Assembly: GCA_040391135.1 (NCBI GenBank)
Contig: JBEBYL010000006.1
Coordinates: forward strand, 119,528-183,527
Direction: 5' to 3'
DNA: 64,000 nt
Origin: G025836975 sp040391135
GTDB lineage: Bacteria; Pseudomonadota; Gammaproteobacteria; Burkholderiales; Burkholderiaceae_B
Part shown: positions 43,702 through 55,296 of the stretch, one piece after another
Numbering within the stretch: the first letter of the stretch is position 1
How the letters are laid out: each line of letters begins with the position of its first letter
Notes under the pieces: model-generated
What the model saw: the letters and a program-made list of their open reading frames with translations, nothing else
Told to the model about the DNA's origin: nothing
Database searches by the model: none
Made by a program: the position numbers and the translations under genes

Positions 43702-45717
43702 GTGTTCACCACTTTACTGATCGCCAATCGCGGCGAAATCGCGTGCCGCGTAGCCGCAACGGCGCATCGCATGGGCTTGCGCACTGTGGCCGTCTATTCG
43801 GACGCCGATGCCAATGCGCGCCACGTGGCGGCCTGCGACACAGCGGTCCATATCGGCGGCCCCGAGCCGCGCGCCAGCTATCTGCGTGGCGATGCAATTA
43901 TCGAAGCCGCCCGACAGACCGGCGCCCAGGCCATACACCCTGGCTACGGCTTCCTGTCCGAGAACGAAGCCTTCGCCCAGGCTTGCGCCGACGCCGGCAT
44001 TGTGTTCGTGGGGCCGCCCAACAGCGCGATTGCCTCCATGGGCAGCAAGTCGGCGGCCAAGACGCTGATGGAAAAAGCCGGCGTACCGCTGGTGCCCGGC
44101 TACCATGGCGACAATCAGGACCCCGGCTTCCTCAAGGCGCAGGCGGACGCCATAGGCTACCCCGTGCTCATCAAGGCCAGCTCGGGCGGCGGCGGCAAGG
44201 GCATGCGCATCGTCGAAACCGGCGATGCGTTCGCGGAAGCGCTGGCATCGTGCAAACGCGAAGCGGCCAGCAGCTTCGGCGATGACAAGGTATTGATCGA
44301 ACGCTACTTGCAGAAGCCGCGACACATCGAGATCCAGGTGTTTGCCGATACGCACGGCAACTGCGTCTACCTGTTCGAGCGCGACTGCTCGGTGCAGCGC
44401 CGCCACCAGAAGGTCATCGAGGAAGCGCCCGCCCCCGGCATGACCGAAGAGCGCCGCCGCGCCATGGGCGAGGCCGCCGTCGCGGCAGCCCGCGCGGTCA
44501 ATTACGTGGGCGCCGGCACCGTGGAGTTCATTGCCGAACCTGACGGCCGATTCTATTTCATGGAAATGAATACGCGTCTTCAGGTGGAGCATCCGGTTAC
44601 CGAAATGATTACCGGACACGACCTGGTGGAGTGGCAGCTGCGGGTCGCGGCGGGCGAACCGCTGCCGCTAAGCCAAGAGGAACTGGCCATCGCCGGACAT
44701 GCGATCGAAGCGCGCATTTATGCGGAGAATCCCGATAAGGGCTTCCTGCCTTCCATCGGCACCCTAAGCACGCTGGCCTTCCCTCCGCATACCGCGTTCC
44801 AGAATGGCGATATACGAGTCGATGGCGGGGTGCGCGCGGGCGATGCCATTACGCCCTTTTACGATCCGATGATCGCAAAGCTGATCGTGCGAGGCGCCGA
44901 CCGCGAACAGGCCCGCGCGCGCATGGTGCAGGCTCTGGGCGAAATCCAGAGCGTGGGCGTGCAGACCAATATTGCGTTCCTGCGCCGCCTTATGCTTGAT
45001 TCAGCGTTCGCGCAGGCCGATCTGGATACCGGCCTGATCGAGCGGCAGCACGACAGCCTATTCCCGCCGGCAAGCGACGCTTCGGACAGCACTTTGGCGT
45101 TGGCGATTGCGGCCCTGCTGGCCAGCCGCGGCCTGCCTCATTCGTCATTGCGCCAGAACAAGGCCCATGTCGATCCCTGGGCGCAAGCCGACGGTTGGCG
45201 GATCACCGGACGCTATCAGCAAAGCTTCGGCCTACTGGATCAGGACACGCTGCGCGAAGCGCGGATCGAGCGCGATGGCAATGACTGGAGGTATTACGGC
45301 AAAGCGGAAGCATCGTTCGAGTGGGACGCCCAGGCTTCCGCTCCTGGACGCTACAGCGTCCGCATCCGGCTGGCCGGCACGGATGCGTCGGGAACGGTGA
45401 TCCTGGATCGCGACGCAATTCATGTCTTCAGCAATGACGGCGTGCAGGTGCTGCAAATACATGATGCGGTCGCGCATGCCGAGGACGATGGGGGCGGCCA
45501 TCACGGCGGCCTGACGGCGCCTATGCCCGGCAAGATCATTGCGATTTCGGTGAAGGCGGGCGACAAGGTGAAGGGGGGAGATACGCTGCTGGTCATGGAG
45601 GCGATGAAGATGGAGCACACGATCACGGCTCCGTCGGACGGCACGGTTGAAGAGGTCTTCTTCGATGTTGGCGATCAGGTGACGGATGGAGCGGAGCTGA
45701 TCGCCATCGGGGAATGA
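43702..45717 (+). CDS. liuD: Methylcrotonyl-CoA carboxylase alpha (biotin) subunit
   Basis: A 671-residue subunit with a biotin carboxylase domain (about 1-445, glycine loop SSGGGGKGMRIV and EMNTRLQVEHPVTEM), a BT linker domain and a C-terminal biotinyl domain with VMEAMKMEH (Lys636). GTG start at 43702 is used because AAGGAG is 5 bases before it, and the ATG two bases earlier is in a frame that stops after six codons. Last gene of the leucine operon. A long non-coding stretch follows. Confidence 0.95.
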   Translation: MFTTLLIANRGEIACRVAATAHRMGLRTVAVYSDADANARHVAACDTAVHIGGPEPRASYLRGDAIIEAARQTGAQAIHPGYGFLSENEAFAQACADAGIVFVGPPNSAIASMGSKSAAKTLMEKAGVPLVPGYHGDNQDPGFLKAQADAIGYPVLIKASSGGGGKGMRIVETGDAFAEALASCKREAASSFGDDKVLIERYLQKPRHIEIQVFADTHGNCVYLFERDCSVQRRHQKVIEEAPAPGMTEERRRAMGEAAVAAARAVNYVGAGTVEFIAEPDGRFYFMEMNTRLQVEHPVTEMITGHDLVEWQLRVAAGEPLPLSQEELAIAGHAIEARIYAENPDKGFLPSIGTLSTLAFPPHTAFQNGDIRVDGGVRAGDAITPFYDPMIAKLIVRGADREQARARMVQALGEIQSVGVQTNIAFLRRLMLDSAFAQADLDTGLIERQHDSLFPPASDASDSTLALAIAALLASRGLPHSSLRQNKAHVDPWAQADGWRITGRYQQSFGLLDQDTLREARIERDGNDWRYYGKAEASFEWDAQASAPGRYSVRIRLAGTDASGTVILDRDAIHVFSNDGVQVLQIHDAVAHAEDDGGGHHGGLTAPMPGKIIAISVKAGDKVKGGDTLLVMEAMKMEHTITAPSDGTVEEVFFDVGDQVTDGAELIAIGE

Positions 45718-45976
45718 TGGCGGGTACGACTGCGCTTGTTGTGCGCGGTCGGTCTCAATCATCGGGACCGTGTCAGTATGCCGGTTGGCATCCATGGCCT
45801 ATCGGTCGGTGTCGTTCAACTGCCCGCGTTATCTTGGTATTGCCGTGTTGCCCAATATCGAGCTCTACAAACGGCGCGGTGGGCTGGCCTGGACCGTGCT
45901 TCGCCTCGCCGCGATCCCGGCTACGCCGGGATATCCCGCGCAACCAGCCTGGATTCGGGGTCGGGCGCGAACTCGC

Positions 45977-46002
45977 AAAAATCAGCCCCCCGGGCTGATT
46001 TT
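45977..46002. terminator. Strong symmetrical hairpin, likely bidirectional terminator
   Basis: AAAATCAGCCC (45977-45987) and GGGCTGATTTT (45992-46002) form a perfect 11-bp stem with a 4-base loop. A/T-ends on both sides give a T-run in both directions. It is 260 bases beyond the methylcrotonyl-CoA carboxylase stop. Confidence 0.55.
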
Positions 46003-46307
46003 GTGCTCAGACATGCGCGCCCTCTTACGCCCCCGATCCAGTCCGGCCGCGCAGCGCGCTCAAACTCCGCCCGGCCCAGGCCAGCCCACCACGCCTTTGA
46101 AGAAGATGATCGGACGAAGTCTTGGGAAGCGGAGGCTATTGGATTCGCGATGGCGTCTTCCAGAGGCATGTGGATGGAACTTACGCTCATTTCAGTCCGA
46201 TCTCGTTTCAATCAGAATTGGCCATACCCCGAAGCGATGCCACGTGGGCATCATTGCCCCATCAAGATCTATCGTTCGGCCTGTTCAACCATCAGCCGCT
46301 GATGCCA

Positions 46308-46530
46308 AGGTGCGCTGGTGTAGGCTGGGGCTGGCGAATTCGGGAGCGTCGCGTTCTGGCTCCTGGCGGGGATGCAAGGCCGTGATTGCTCGAGCAACAA
46401 GGGTGTTGGCAGCCCGGGGGGCCGCCAACGTTGCGAGTTTCACGGCCGCCCCGCCAGGAGCCAGAAACGCGAGTAGTCCCGGAACGGGACCGCGGACGGT
46501 GAGCAGGCCCCAGCCTACACCAGCGCACCT
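46308..46530. repeat. 223-bp nested near-palindrome
   Basis: The outer arms (46308-46331 and 46507-46530) are a perfect 24-bp inverted repeat. Inside them, 46350-46371 and 46449-46471 pair again with one extra base on the right. Further in, GGCCGTGA/TCACGGCC (46378-46385 and 46440-46447) and GTTGGC/GCCAAC (46405-46410 and 46424-46429) pair. The whole can fold as one long hairpin. It has no gene and no target-site duplication that I can see. MITE-like element, attenuator or RNA structure are options. Confidence 0.7.
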
Positions 46531-46622
46531 GACTCAAGAATAGAGAATAGATGCAAGCGCCAAGCCAAATACACATGCAGAAAGCCAAGCCTAAAACAGA
46601 CCCGAAAGCCAAGCGCCCCCGG

Positions 46623-47789
46623 TTACCGGCTAAGCCCCCGGGCACTGATCGCCCATATCGCCTCGACCCTATCCCCCCGCAATGCCACCACACTGTCGTG
46701 CAGATTGAACGTAGGATCGCAATGCCCCGGTATCAAGCGGATCTTGTTGCCCAACACCGGCATATTCTTAGCGTCATCCGTCTGCAAGATACTGTGCTCG
46801 TCATGCACCGCCACACACCGCAATCCCGGCCAACCCACCGGACGCGGCGCGCCGCTTTCAGCGCTGGTCGACTTAAGGCCGAAATCCATGATCGCGCGCT
46901 CCGAAGTCGGAGTGCTCATCACCGTACCCAGCAAGAACAGACTGTGCCGGAAAGCCAGCGCCTCGCCCCAGTCTATGCCCCCGTAATCCGTATCCATGAA
47001 CGCATACGTCCCCGACTGGATCTCGGTATAGACCTGGCTGGCCACATCGAACACCGCTGTTCCCGTGCCGCCCCCCGTCACCACAGGGCAAGCGATGCCC
47101 GCCTGTTCCAGCGCATCCAGGTACCGCCGCACAAGGCGCGCCGCCTTATCGCAGGCCTTCTGCCGCTGATCCAGGGAGCGTTTGTGCTGCAAGCCCCCAT
47201 GGTAGGCCTGGATGCCTCCGAAACTGATACCCGGCAGTGCCTGCGCGAGCTTGGCCAGTTCAACCGCCTCGGCGGGCGTCTGGACCCCGCAGCGCTTCTG
47301 CCCCACATCGACGTCCACCATCACGCCCACCGAAGCGCCATGCGCCGCCATGGCGGCCGAAAGCGCCTTGACGGCCATGGCATGGTCGACGCAGACCGTG
47401 ATATGCGCCTTCTTGGCAAGCTGAGCCAGCAAGCGCAACTTGGGCTCTCCCACAATTTCGTTGCTGATATGTATGTCGCGCAGTCCCGCCTGCACAAAAG
47501 GCACCGCCTCGGTGACCTTCTGGCAACAAATCCCCACAGCGCCCAGCGCCACCTGACGCAGCGCGATTTCCGGACAGCGATGCGCCTTGGCATGAGGCCG
47601 CAGCGCCACGCCATGCCGCTCGGCCAGAACCTGCATCGTGCGCAAATTGTCTTCGAATGCATCCAGATCGAGCACCAGGCTAGGCGTGTCGATGGCGTCC
47701 GACACATCACCCACCTTTGCCGCCGGAGCGATGAGAAGCGCTTCTGGAACCGGATCCGCGTAGCGCTCCTGCAGTTGTACCTCTTCCAT
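46623..47789 (-). CDS. D-threonine aldolase / D-serine dehydratase-like PLP enzyme (DSD1 family)
   Basis: A 388-residue fold-type III (alanine racemase-like) PLP enzyme. The lysine site is LRPHAKAHRCPEIA near residue 65 and the C-terminal metal motif is PGHCDPTFNLHD near 355, as in metal-dependent D-threonine aldolases and eukaryotic D-serine dehydratases. ATG at 47789 (MEEVQLQERYADP). The longer upstream frame is low-quality sequence. Which 3-hydroxy D-amino acid is used cannot be decided. It is monocistronic, convergent with the leucine operon and divergent from smg. Confidence 0.88.
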   Translation of the reverse strand: MEEVQLQERYADPVPEALLIAPAAKVGDVSDAIDTPSLVLDLDAFEDNLRTMQVLAERHGVALRPHAKAHRCPEIALRQVALGAVGICCQKVTEAVPFVQAGLRDIHISNEIVGEPKLRLLAQLAKKAHITVCVDHAMAVKALSAAMAAHGASVGVMVDVDVGQKRCGVQTPAEAVELAKLAQALPGISFGGIQAYHGGLQHKRSLDQRQKACDKAARLVRRYLDALEQAGIACPVVTGGGTGTAVFDVASQVYTEIQSGTYAFMDTDYGGIDWGEALAFRHSLFLLGTVMSTPTSERAIMDFGLKSTSAESGAPRPVGWPGLRCVAVHDEHSILQTDDAKNMPVLGNKIRLIPGHCDPTFNLHDSVVALRGDRVEAIWAISARGLSR

Positions 47790-47975
47790 GGCCACCCCAA
47801 TTCGTGAATGTAACGACACTCGGACGCTGGACGTAGCTGGCGGCTTGCCAAGCGTATGTTTGCAACAACATGGCCCGGTTGCCGCTAGGGACAAATCGGC
47901 GTAAAGTCGTTTATAACTTTCGGTTAACCTTCTTATTTACTGACTTTCACACACGGCAACCGGAATCGCATCCAT

Positions 47976-48437
47976 ATGTTCGATATTTTGGTTTATTTAT
48001 TCGAAACCTACTATACACCGCAAGCGTGTCCCGAAGCGGATGTGCTTGCGCATAAACTGGCCGCCGTAGGCTTCGAGCACGAAGACATAAACGATGCCCT
48101 GGGCTGGTTGCACGGTTTGGCTCAAACCACCGAGCAATGCGGCCAGCTTGCGCAAAACCCGCAAGGCGACAGCCGGCGCGTCTTCACCGACCACGAATAC
48201 CAGACTCTGGGCACACAAGCCATAGGCTTCATTACCTTCCTGGAAAACTCGGGCGTGCTGCCCACGGTGCTGCGCGAAATCCTCATCGAGCGCGCGGAGG
48301 CCACCAACGAATCGCCCATCTCGCTGGCCAAGATCAAGATCATCGCCCTGATGGTGCTCTGGAGCCAGGAAGCCGAGGTCGATCACCTGGTATTTGAAGA
48401 GCTGCTGGCCGACGATCACACCCGCTTATCGCATTAA
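47976..48437 (+). CDS. smg: Smg family protein (DUF494)
   Basis: A 153-residue soluble helical protein that matches Smg from its first residue (MFDILVYLFETYY) through a conserved C-terminal ending (EVDHLVFEELLAD near 138-150). Smg is found beside dprA, def or topB in many beta- and gammaproteobacteria, and its biochemical role is unsettled. Here dprA is not next to it. gluQ follows after 17 bases. Confidence 0.9.
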   Translation: MFDILVYLFETYYTPQACPEADVLAHKLAAVGFEHEDINDALGWLHGLAQTTEQCGQLAQNPQGDSRRVFTDHEYQTLGTQAIGFITFLENSGVLPTVLREILIERAEATNESPISLAKIKIIALMVLWSQEAEVDHLVFEELLADDHTRLSH

Positions 48438-48454
48438 GCAAGGTTTCCGGCTGC

Positions 48455-49327
48455 ATGATGTCGCATTTCCAAGGCAGCGAAGGGCGCTATCGGGGGCGGT
48501 TCGCTCCCAGTCCCAGCGGTCCCTTGCATAACGGATCCCTGCTTGCGGCCATGGCCAGCTTCCTGGACGCCCGGGTTCACCACGGCGACTGGCTGCTGCG
48601 TATCGAAGATATCGATACGCCAAGGGTGGTGCCGGGCGCCGACAGAATCATCATGCAGCAGTTGAAGGCCCTGGGCATGCAGTGGGACGCCCCGCCCATA
48701 TGGCAGTCCCAGCGCCTGGCGCTGTACCGCTCCGCGTTCGAATCGCTGGCCGCCAGGGACCAGGTATACGGCTGCGCCTGTACCCGCCAGGAGCTTCCTC
48801 CCGAAGGCGCCTATCCCGGCACCTGCCGCCACGGCCTGCCTTCGGGCAAGACCGCACGCGCGTGGCGCTTAAGGGTTCCTCCAGGCATCGAGCGCTTCCA
48901 GGATCGATGGTACGGGCCGCAAGAACAAGATGTGGCCGCCGTAACGGGCGACTTCATCGTCAAGCGGGCCGACGGCCTATGGGCATACCAGTTGGTCGTC
49001 GTCGTCGACGACGGGGAACAGGGCATCACGCATATCGTGCGGGGTGCGGATCTGCTTGACTCGACCGCCAGGCAAAGGGTATTGGCGCGGCAATTGGGCA
49101 TTTCCTATCCGCGGGTCATGCATGTGCCCCTGCTGCGGGACGAAGCGGGCCGCAAGCTGTCCAAGCAGAATCATGCGGCGGCCATGGATCTGTCCCAGCC
49201 GGTGCATACACTGAACCGGGCCTGGCAGGCCTTGGGATTCGATACCGTGGATGCCGCCGACGTGCCCGCGTTCTGGCAAGCGGCGCTGAACCAATGGGCC
49301 GCGCGCTACGGCATGCATCCATCCTGA
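48455..49327 (+). CDS. gluQ: Glutamyl-Q tRNA(Asp) synthetase
   Basis: A 290-residue truncated glutamyl-tRNA synthetase paralogue without the anticodon-binding domain, which attaches glutamate to queuosine 34 of tRNA-Asp. HIGH-like RFAPSPSGPLHNGSL at about 15-29, a zinc site formed by GCACTRQE and later YPGTCRHG near 105-130, and the KMSKS-like GRKLSKQNHA near 230. ATG at 48455 or 48458; both are in frame. Normal length for GluQ-RS. Confidence 0.95.
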   Translation: MMSHFQGSEGRYRGRFAPSPSGPLHNGSLLAAMASFLDARVHHGDWLLRIEDIDTPRVVPGADRIIMQQLKALGMQWDAPPIWQSQRLALYRSAFESLAARDQVYGCACTRQELPPEGAYPGTCRHGLPSGKTARAWRLRVPPGIERFQDRWYGPQEQDVAAVTGDFIVKRADGLWAYQLVVVVDDGEQGITHIVRGADLLDSTARQRVLARQLGISYPRVMHVPLLRDEAGRKLSKQNHAAAMDLSQPVHTLNRAWQALGFDTVDAADVPAFWQAALNQWAARYGMHPS

Positions 49328-49328
49328 T

Positions 49329-51923
49329 TTACGGCAAAGGCCTTAGCTGCTTGTCGAGCAGGCGCAGCAGCCGGCCCTCCCCATGCTTGTCGACGCGGAA
49401 TTCGCCGAATCGCGCTCCGGCGTAGCGCTGGGCCTGCCCTTCGGGAAAGAACCAGGCGTTCGTCCCTATCCGCGCGGCATCATGGCGCAAGCGGAATGCC
49501 AGTATGGCGGTGGCTGTTGCAGGCCCCCCTTCGACAAGGTCATGCGGGGCGGGGCTGCCGCTCTCTTGAAAATCGGGAGAGGCCAGGACGGCTGCCAGAC
49601 GATGCACTCCCTGCCTGTCGGGCTCCAGCAGCAGATAACCGCCGCGTTGCGCTTCGATGGCCCGCGCCACCGCGGGGGGTGCCTTGTCCAGTACCTGCGG
49701 CACCTGGCTTGCGACGTCGTAGCGCAAATCCATATAGTCGCCTTGCATCAGCGAGCGTGGATCGACCGGGGCCAAAGCCAGCACCACGCGCTGGCCCCGC
49801 GCCAGAATTTGCTCATTCCGATAGATTTCCGTATTGGCCAGCATCAGGGCGGCGACCAGGCCGGCCATCAGGCCAAAAGCGCGCATGCGCGGCGAAGGGC
49901 CGGATGGGCCATGGGGTGATTGGACTTCACCGCCACTGACCACCCGCGCGCGACCAGCGGCGGATGAAGCCCGGGAAGGCGCTTCCAGCACAGCCTGGGC
50001 GCCAGCCACCCGGCCCAGAACATACCAGGACGCCAGCAGCCATGCGCCGGTCAGGCCCAGCATCAGCGATTTATGCAGCAAGGTGGAATCCAGCTGGTAA
50101 TAAAAACGGCCAAGGTAAGCCAGCAAGGCCAGCGCCCCGAAAACCAGCAATGCGCGCTGCGTCAGCGCATAGCCCAGGATCAACCAGAGCAGCGCCATGG
50201 ATACCCCTGGGGCGCCCATCCAGCCCAGACTGGCTACCGCCAGTGCCAGCGGCGCGCCCAGACGCAGGCTGTCGGGTAGGCGGCGCACACGCCATAGCAA
50301 GGCGCCCAGGGCAAGCACGGGCAGCGCCGCGCAAGCCAGCCAAAGGACGACCAGGCCGGGCGCCTGCAGCCATACCGCGGCCACTCCTTGTAGCGCCGGT
50401 GCCGGAGCCAGCCATGCAATTAATTGCGTCAGGCAGACGAGCGCCCAGGCCAAGGGCGACCAAAAGTCCGGATCGCGGCGCCGGCTTCCCACGGCCACCG
50501 CCAAAATTGCGGCCACCGCCAGCCACCACAAACGCAGATAGGCTGGAAAATACGTCCACACCCGGCCACTGCCTGAAACATCCAGCAGATCGTAACGGCT
50601 TGATTCGGGCCATGTCAGCAATGAGGCCAGCGCCAAGACGATGAACGCGGTCAGAAAACGCAAGGCGGTGCTGTCCGACCAGCGGTACAGCACCGCACCC
50701 AATGCCATCAGGATCCATGCCCGGAGAAAAGGCGAAAAATCGTTCATGGCATACAGGCCGACGCCGGTCATGATCAGACCGGCGGCCGTCAGCGTCAGGC
50801 CCAGTTCCTCGGCATACCGCCCCGGGACGGTCCGCCGTATCAGCAGGCCCCCGGAACAGGCAAGCAGGCCCGAGATCCACAGCTGTTCCATGTGGAGCTC
50901 CAGCACCATGGCAAGGAAGGCGATCATCAACAGTGCCGTCATGCCCATCGCGGCCAGCCGGAACAGAACGATGAACCAGGGTCCTTCCCGTTGCGCCACC
51001 TCGCGATCCGGTGCGCGCGCGGACGTCAAGCCACACAAGCGATGCAGGAATAGTCCCGTCAGCACCAGCAATACAACAATGACGGCCAGCAGGGCCGCTT
51101 TGGACTCTATCCAGGGAAACAACAGGATCGCCGACAGCAGCATGGCGGTCACCGCAAGCAAGCTGACCATGGCCAAATCCGTTTGCCTGCCGGTATATAT
51201 TTTGTACAGCAAGGCGCAAGCCATCAGCCCCGGAACAACGACAAGCACGGGGCCTGTTTCCGAATCCAGGCAGGCCAATGCCGCGATCAATAGCCATCCG
51301 GCGGCGGCGCAGGCCAGCACCCGCGGCCCGATACGCCACTTATCGTCCAGATGAAGGATGCAGCGCTCCCAGGCGAACACCATGGCGGCATTGGCCAGGG
51401 CCAGCAGGACGCCGGCCTCCAGCCAAACCGCCGACGAGCCGAACACCGCCCAACCGCCCATGGCATCCAGGTAGGACGCCACACCCAGATTGAGCAGCGC
51501 CGCGCACAGCAGACCCAAAAACACCGTGCGCACGACAAGCAACCAGGGGAGCAACAGCACCAGCCACCCAAGAAACAGCGTCCAGGCATCCGCGCCGGTT
51601 TGATATATTTGGCCAATCAGCGCAAGCAGCGCCCCCAGCGCCAGGGCGGCCAGACCGGCAAAATGCGCGGAAAGCGAAAAATTACGGTTTTTGCCGATAT
51701 CGGGCCTATTGCCCGGCCGCCAGGCAGCGGCAACCAGAGCGGCCAGCGCCAACTGGCCGCCAGCCAGTTTCTGAAGAATGCTGGCATACTCCCAATTGGC
51801 GGCTACCCAGCAAATAACCGAGCTGGCAAGCAGCAGGCAGGCTAGCGCAAGCGCCGATTTATGCAAAAAACCGGCCCAATCCCTGGAGGGCGTGGGGCTG
51901 TTTTTATGACCCTCGACTTGCAT
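49329..51923 (-). CDS. Large membrane protein: DUF2157 - DUF4401-like - GDYXXLXY fusion
   Basis: An 864-residue protein with about twenty hydrophobic segments. N-terminal DUF2157 helices (about 15-160), a central membrane region resembling DUF4401, then a C-terminal extracytoplasmic GDYXXLXY domain, the signature reading GDYMDLRY near residue 725. In many genomes DUF2157, DUF4401 and GDYXXLXY are separate adjacent genes, so this is a natural fusion. Function is unknown. It is convergent with gluQ, with one base between them, and divergent from topB. Confidence 0.85.
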   Translation of the reverse strand: MQVEGHKNSPTPSRDWAGFLHKSALALACLLLASSVICWVAANWEYASILQKLAGGQLALAALVAAAWRPGNRPDIGKNRNFSLSAHFAGLAALALGALLALIGQIYQTGADAWTLFLGWLVLLLPWLLVVRTVFLGLLCAALLNLGVASYLDAMGGWAVFGSSAVWLEAGVLLALANAAMVFAWERCILHLDDKWRIGPRVLACAAAGWLLIAALACLDSETGPVLVVVPGLMACALLYKIYTGRQTDLAMVSLLAVTAMLLSAILLFPWIESKAALLAVIVVLLVLTGLFLHRLCGLTSARAPDREVAQREGPWFIVLFRLAAMGMTALLMIAFLAMVLELHMEQLWISGLLACSGGLLIRRTVPGRYAEELGLTLTAAGLIMTGVGLYAMNDFSPFLRAWILMALGAVLYRWSDSTALRFLTAFIVLALASLLTWPESSRYDLLDVSGSGRVWTYFPAYLRLWWLAVAAILAVAVGSRRRDPDFWSPLAWALVCLTQLIAWLAPAPALQGVAAVWLQAPGLVVLWLACAALPVLALGALLWRVRRLPDSLRLGAPLALAVASLGWMGAPGVSMALLWLILGYALTQRALLVFGALALLAYLGRFYYQLDSTLLHKSLMLGLTGAWLLASWYVLGRVAGAQAVLEAPSRASSAAGRARVVSGGEVQSPHGPSGPSPRMRAFGLMAGLVAALMLANTEIYRNEQILARGQRVVLALAPVDPRSLMQGDYMDLRYDVASQVPQVLDKAPPAVARAIEAQRGGYLLLEPDRQGVHRLAAVLASPDFQESGSPAPHDLVEGGPATATAILAFRLRHDAARIGTNAWFFPEGQAQRYAGARFGEFRVDKHGEGRLLRLLDKQLRPLP

Positions 51924-51985
51924 AGTGCGATTCCCACCTCGTATTATCCGCGCTATCGCTGCTGAAACGCAGTAATTGGAAACTC

Positions 51986-54715
<2,730 letters not shown>

Positions 54716-54735
54716 GAAGCCCCTCTCTTGCCTGA

Positions 54736-54767
54736 AGCCCGATGAATTATTCATCGGGCTTTTTTTT
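54736..54767 (+). terminator. Intrinsic terminator after topB
   Basis: AGCCCGATGAA (54736-54746) and TTCATCGGGCT (54750-54760) form a perfect 11-bp stem with a 3-base loop, followed by seven T (54761-54767). Textbook form, 20 bases after the topB stop. Confidence 0.9.
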
Positions 54768-54792
54768 GCCTCTAACGATTCACAGGAACGCA

Positions 54793-54821
54793 TTGACTTT
54801 TGCTCATACGTTCTCTAGCAT
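54793..54821 (+). promoter_or_regulatory. Candidate promoter of the RidA-FAH-Bug operon
   Basis: TTGACT (54793-54798) and TAGCAT (54816-54821) with a 17-base spacer. The 40-bp palindrome begins at the last base of the -10, so a bound regulator would cover the start site. Confidence 0.5.
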
Positions 54822-54860
54822 TACAGAAATTACAGTGATATTTCACTGTAATTTCTGTAA
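54821..54860. promoter_or_regulatory. 40-bp perfect inverted repeat, candidate operator
   Basis: The arms TTACAGAAATTACAGTGA (54821-54838) and its exact complement (54843-54860) surround TATT. Each arm itself holds two copies of the TTACAG word, 9 bases apart, so two dimers could bind. It sits between the predicted promoter and the RidA start, 28 bases before the ATG. A GntR-family gene at the end of the cluster (57278-57961) is a candidate binder. Confidence 0.75.
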
Positions 54861-54888
54861 ACAAATCACATTTTTATTTGGAGCAATC

Positions 54889-55296
54889 ATGACCCGCAAG
54901 ATCCGTATCACCAGCCCTCATGTAGCCGAAGCGGCGCCCGGCTTATGGTCCAACTGTCTGGTGGTTGACGACTCGGTATATTTCTCCGGCCTGACTTCCC
55001 GCGCCAACGATGGTGAAACCATTCAAGGCAACGATTCCTATGAGCAAGGAAAAGCCATCTTCTCGAAGATGAAGCACCTTATCGAAGCGGCCGGTGGAGA
55101 AATGGACGACATCGTCACATTGACCGTATATGTCACCGACATGAAGCACAACCAAGGAGTCTGGAAAGCGCGTCGCGAATTCTTTACCGGAGATTTCCCC
55201 GCGTGTGCACTAGTGGGTGTAGCCGCTTTGGCCAAGCCTGAAATTCTGGTCGAGATTCAAGGCCAAGCTCGCTTGAAGAAGGCTGCGGGTATATGA
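54889..55296 (+). CDS. RidA-family (YjgF/YER057c/UK114) protein
   Basis: A 135-residue small trimeric enzyme of the Rid family. ATG at 54889 with GGAG upstream. The conserved stretch AALAKPEILVEIQGQARL is at the C-terminus. Archetypal RidA keeps an Arg in RVEIE; here the equivalent reads LVEIQ, so it is not an archetypal RidA and belongs to the Rid2-7-like group linked to catabolic operons. The stop overlaps the FAH gene by 4 bases. Likely removes a reactive imine or enamine, or hydrolyses a pathway intermediate. Confidence 0.88.
   Translation: MTRKIRITSPHVAEAAPGLWSNCLVVDDSVYFSGLTSRANDGETIQGNDSYEQGKAIFSKMKHLIEAAGGEMDDIVTLTVYVTDMKHNQGVWKARREFFTGDFPACALVGVAALAKPEILVEIQGQARLKKAAGI

Larger units (their letters stand above)
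45718..46622. other. 905-bp non-coding stretch between convergent genes
   Basis: No gene is supported on either strand: the open frames are Arg/Pro-rich or overlap the palindrome. It contains a hairpin (45977-46002), a stretch about 45960-46120 that has the look of a dispersed intergenic repeat because an imperfect reading frame runs through it without start or domain, and a nested palindrome of 223 bp (46308-46530). A remnant of a mobile element is possible, but I recognise no transposase. Confidence 0.5.

Noticed and set aside
45736..46543. Open frames in the 905-bp gap
   Set aside because: Two overlapping plus-strand frames and one minus-strand frame are Arg/Ser/Pro-rich, have no ribosome site and run into the palindrome. 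A line resembling an IS3-type transposase end (HFSPISFQSE) is too short to support a mobile element.
46551..47807. Plus-strand open frame of 418 codons
   Set aside because: Antisense to the D-threonine-aldolase-like gene. His/Arg/Gln-rich and without any recognised motif.
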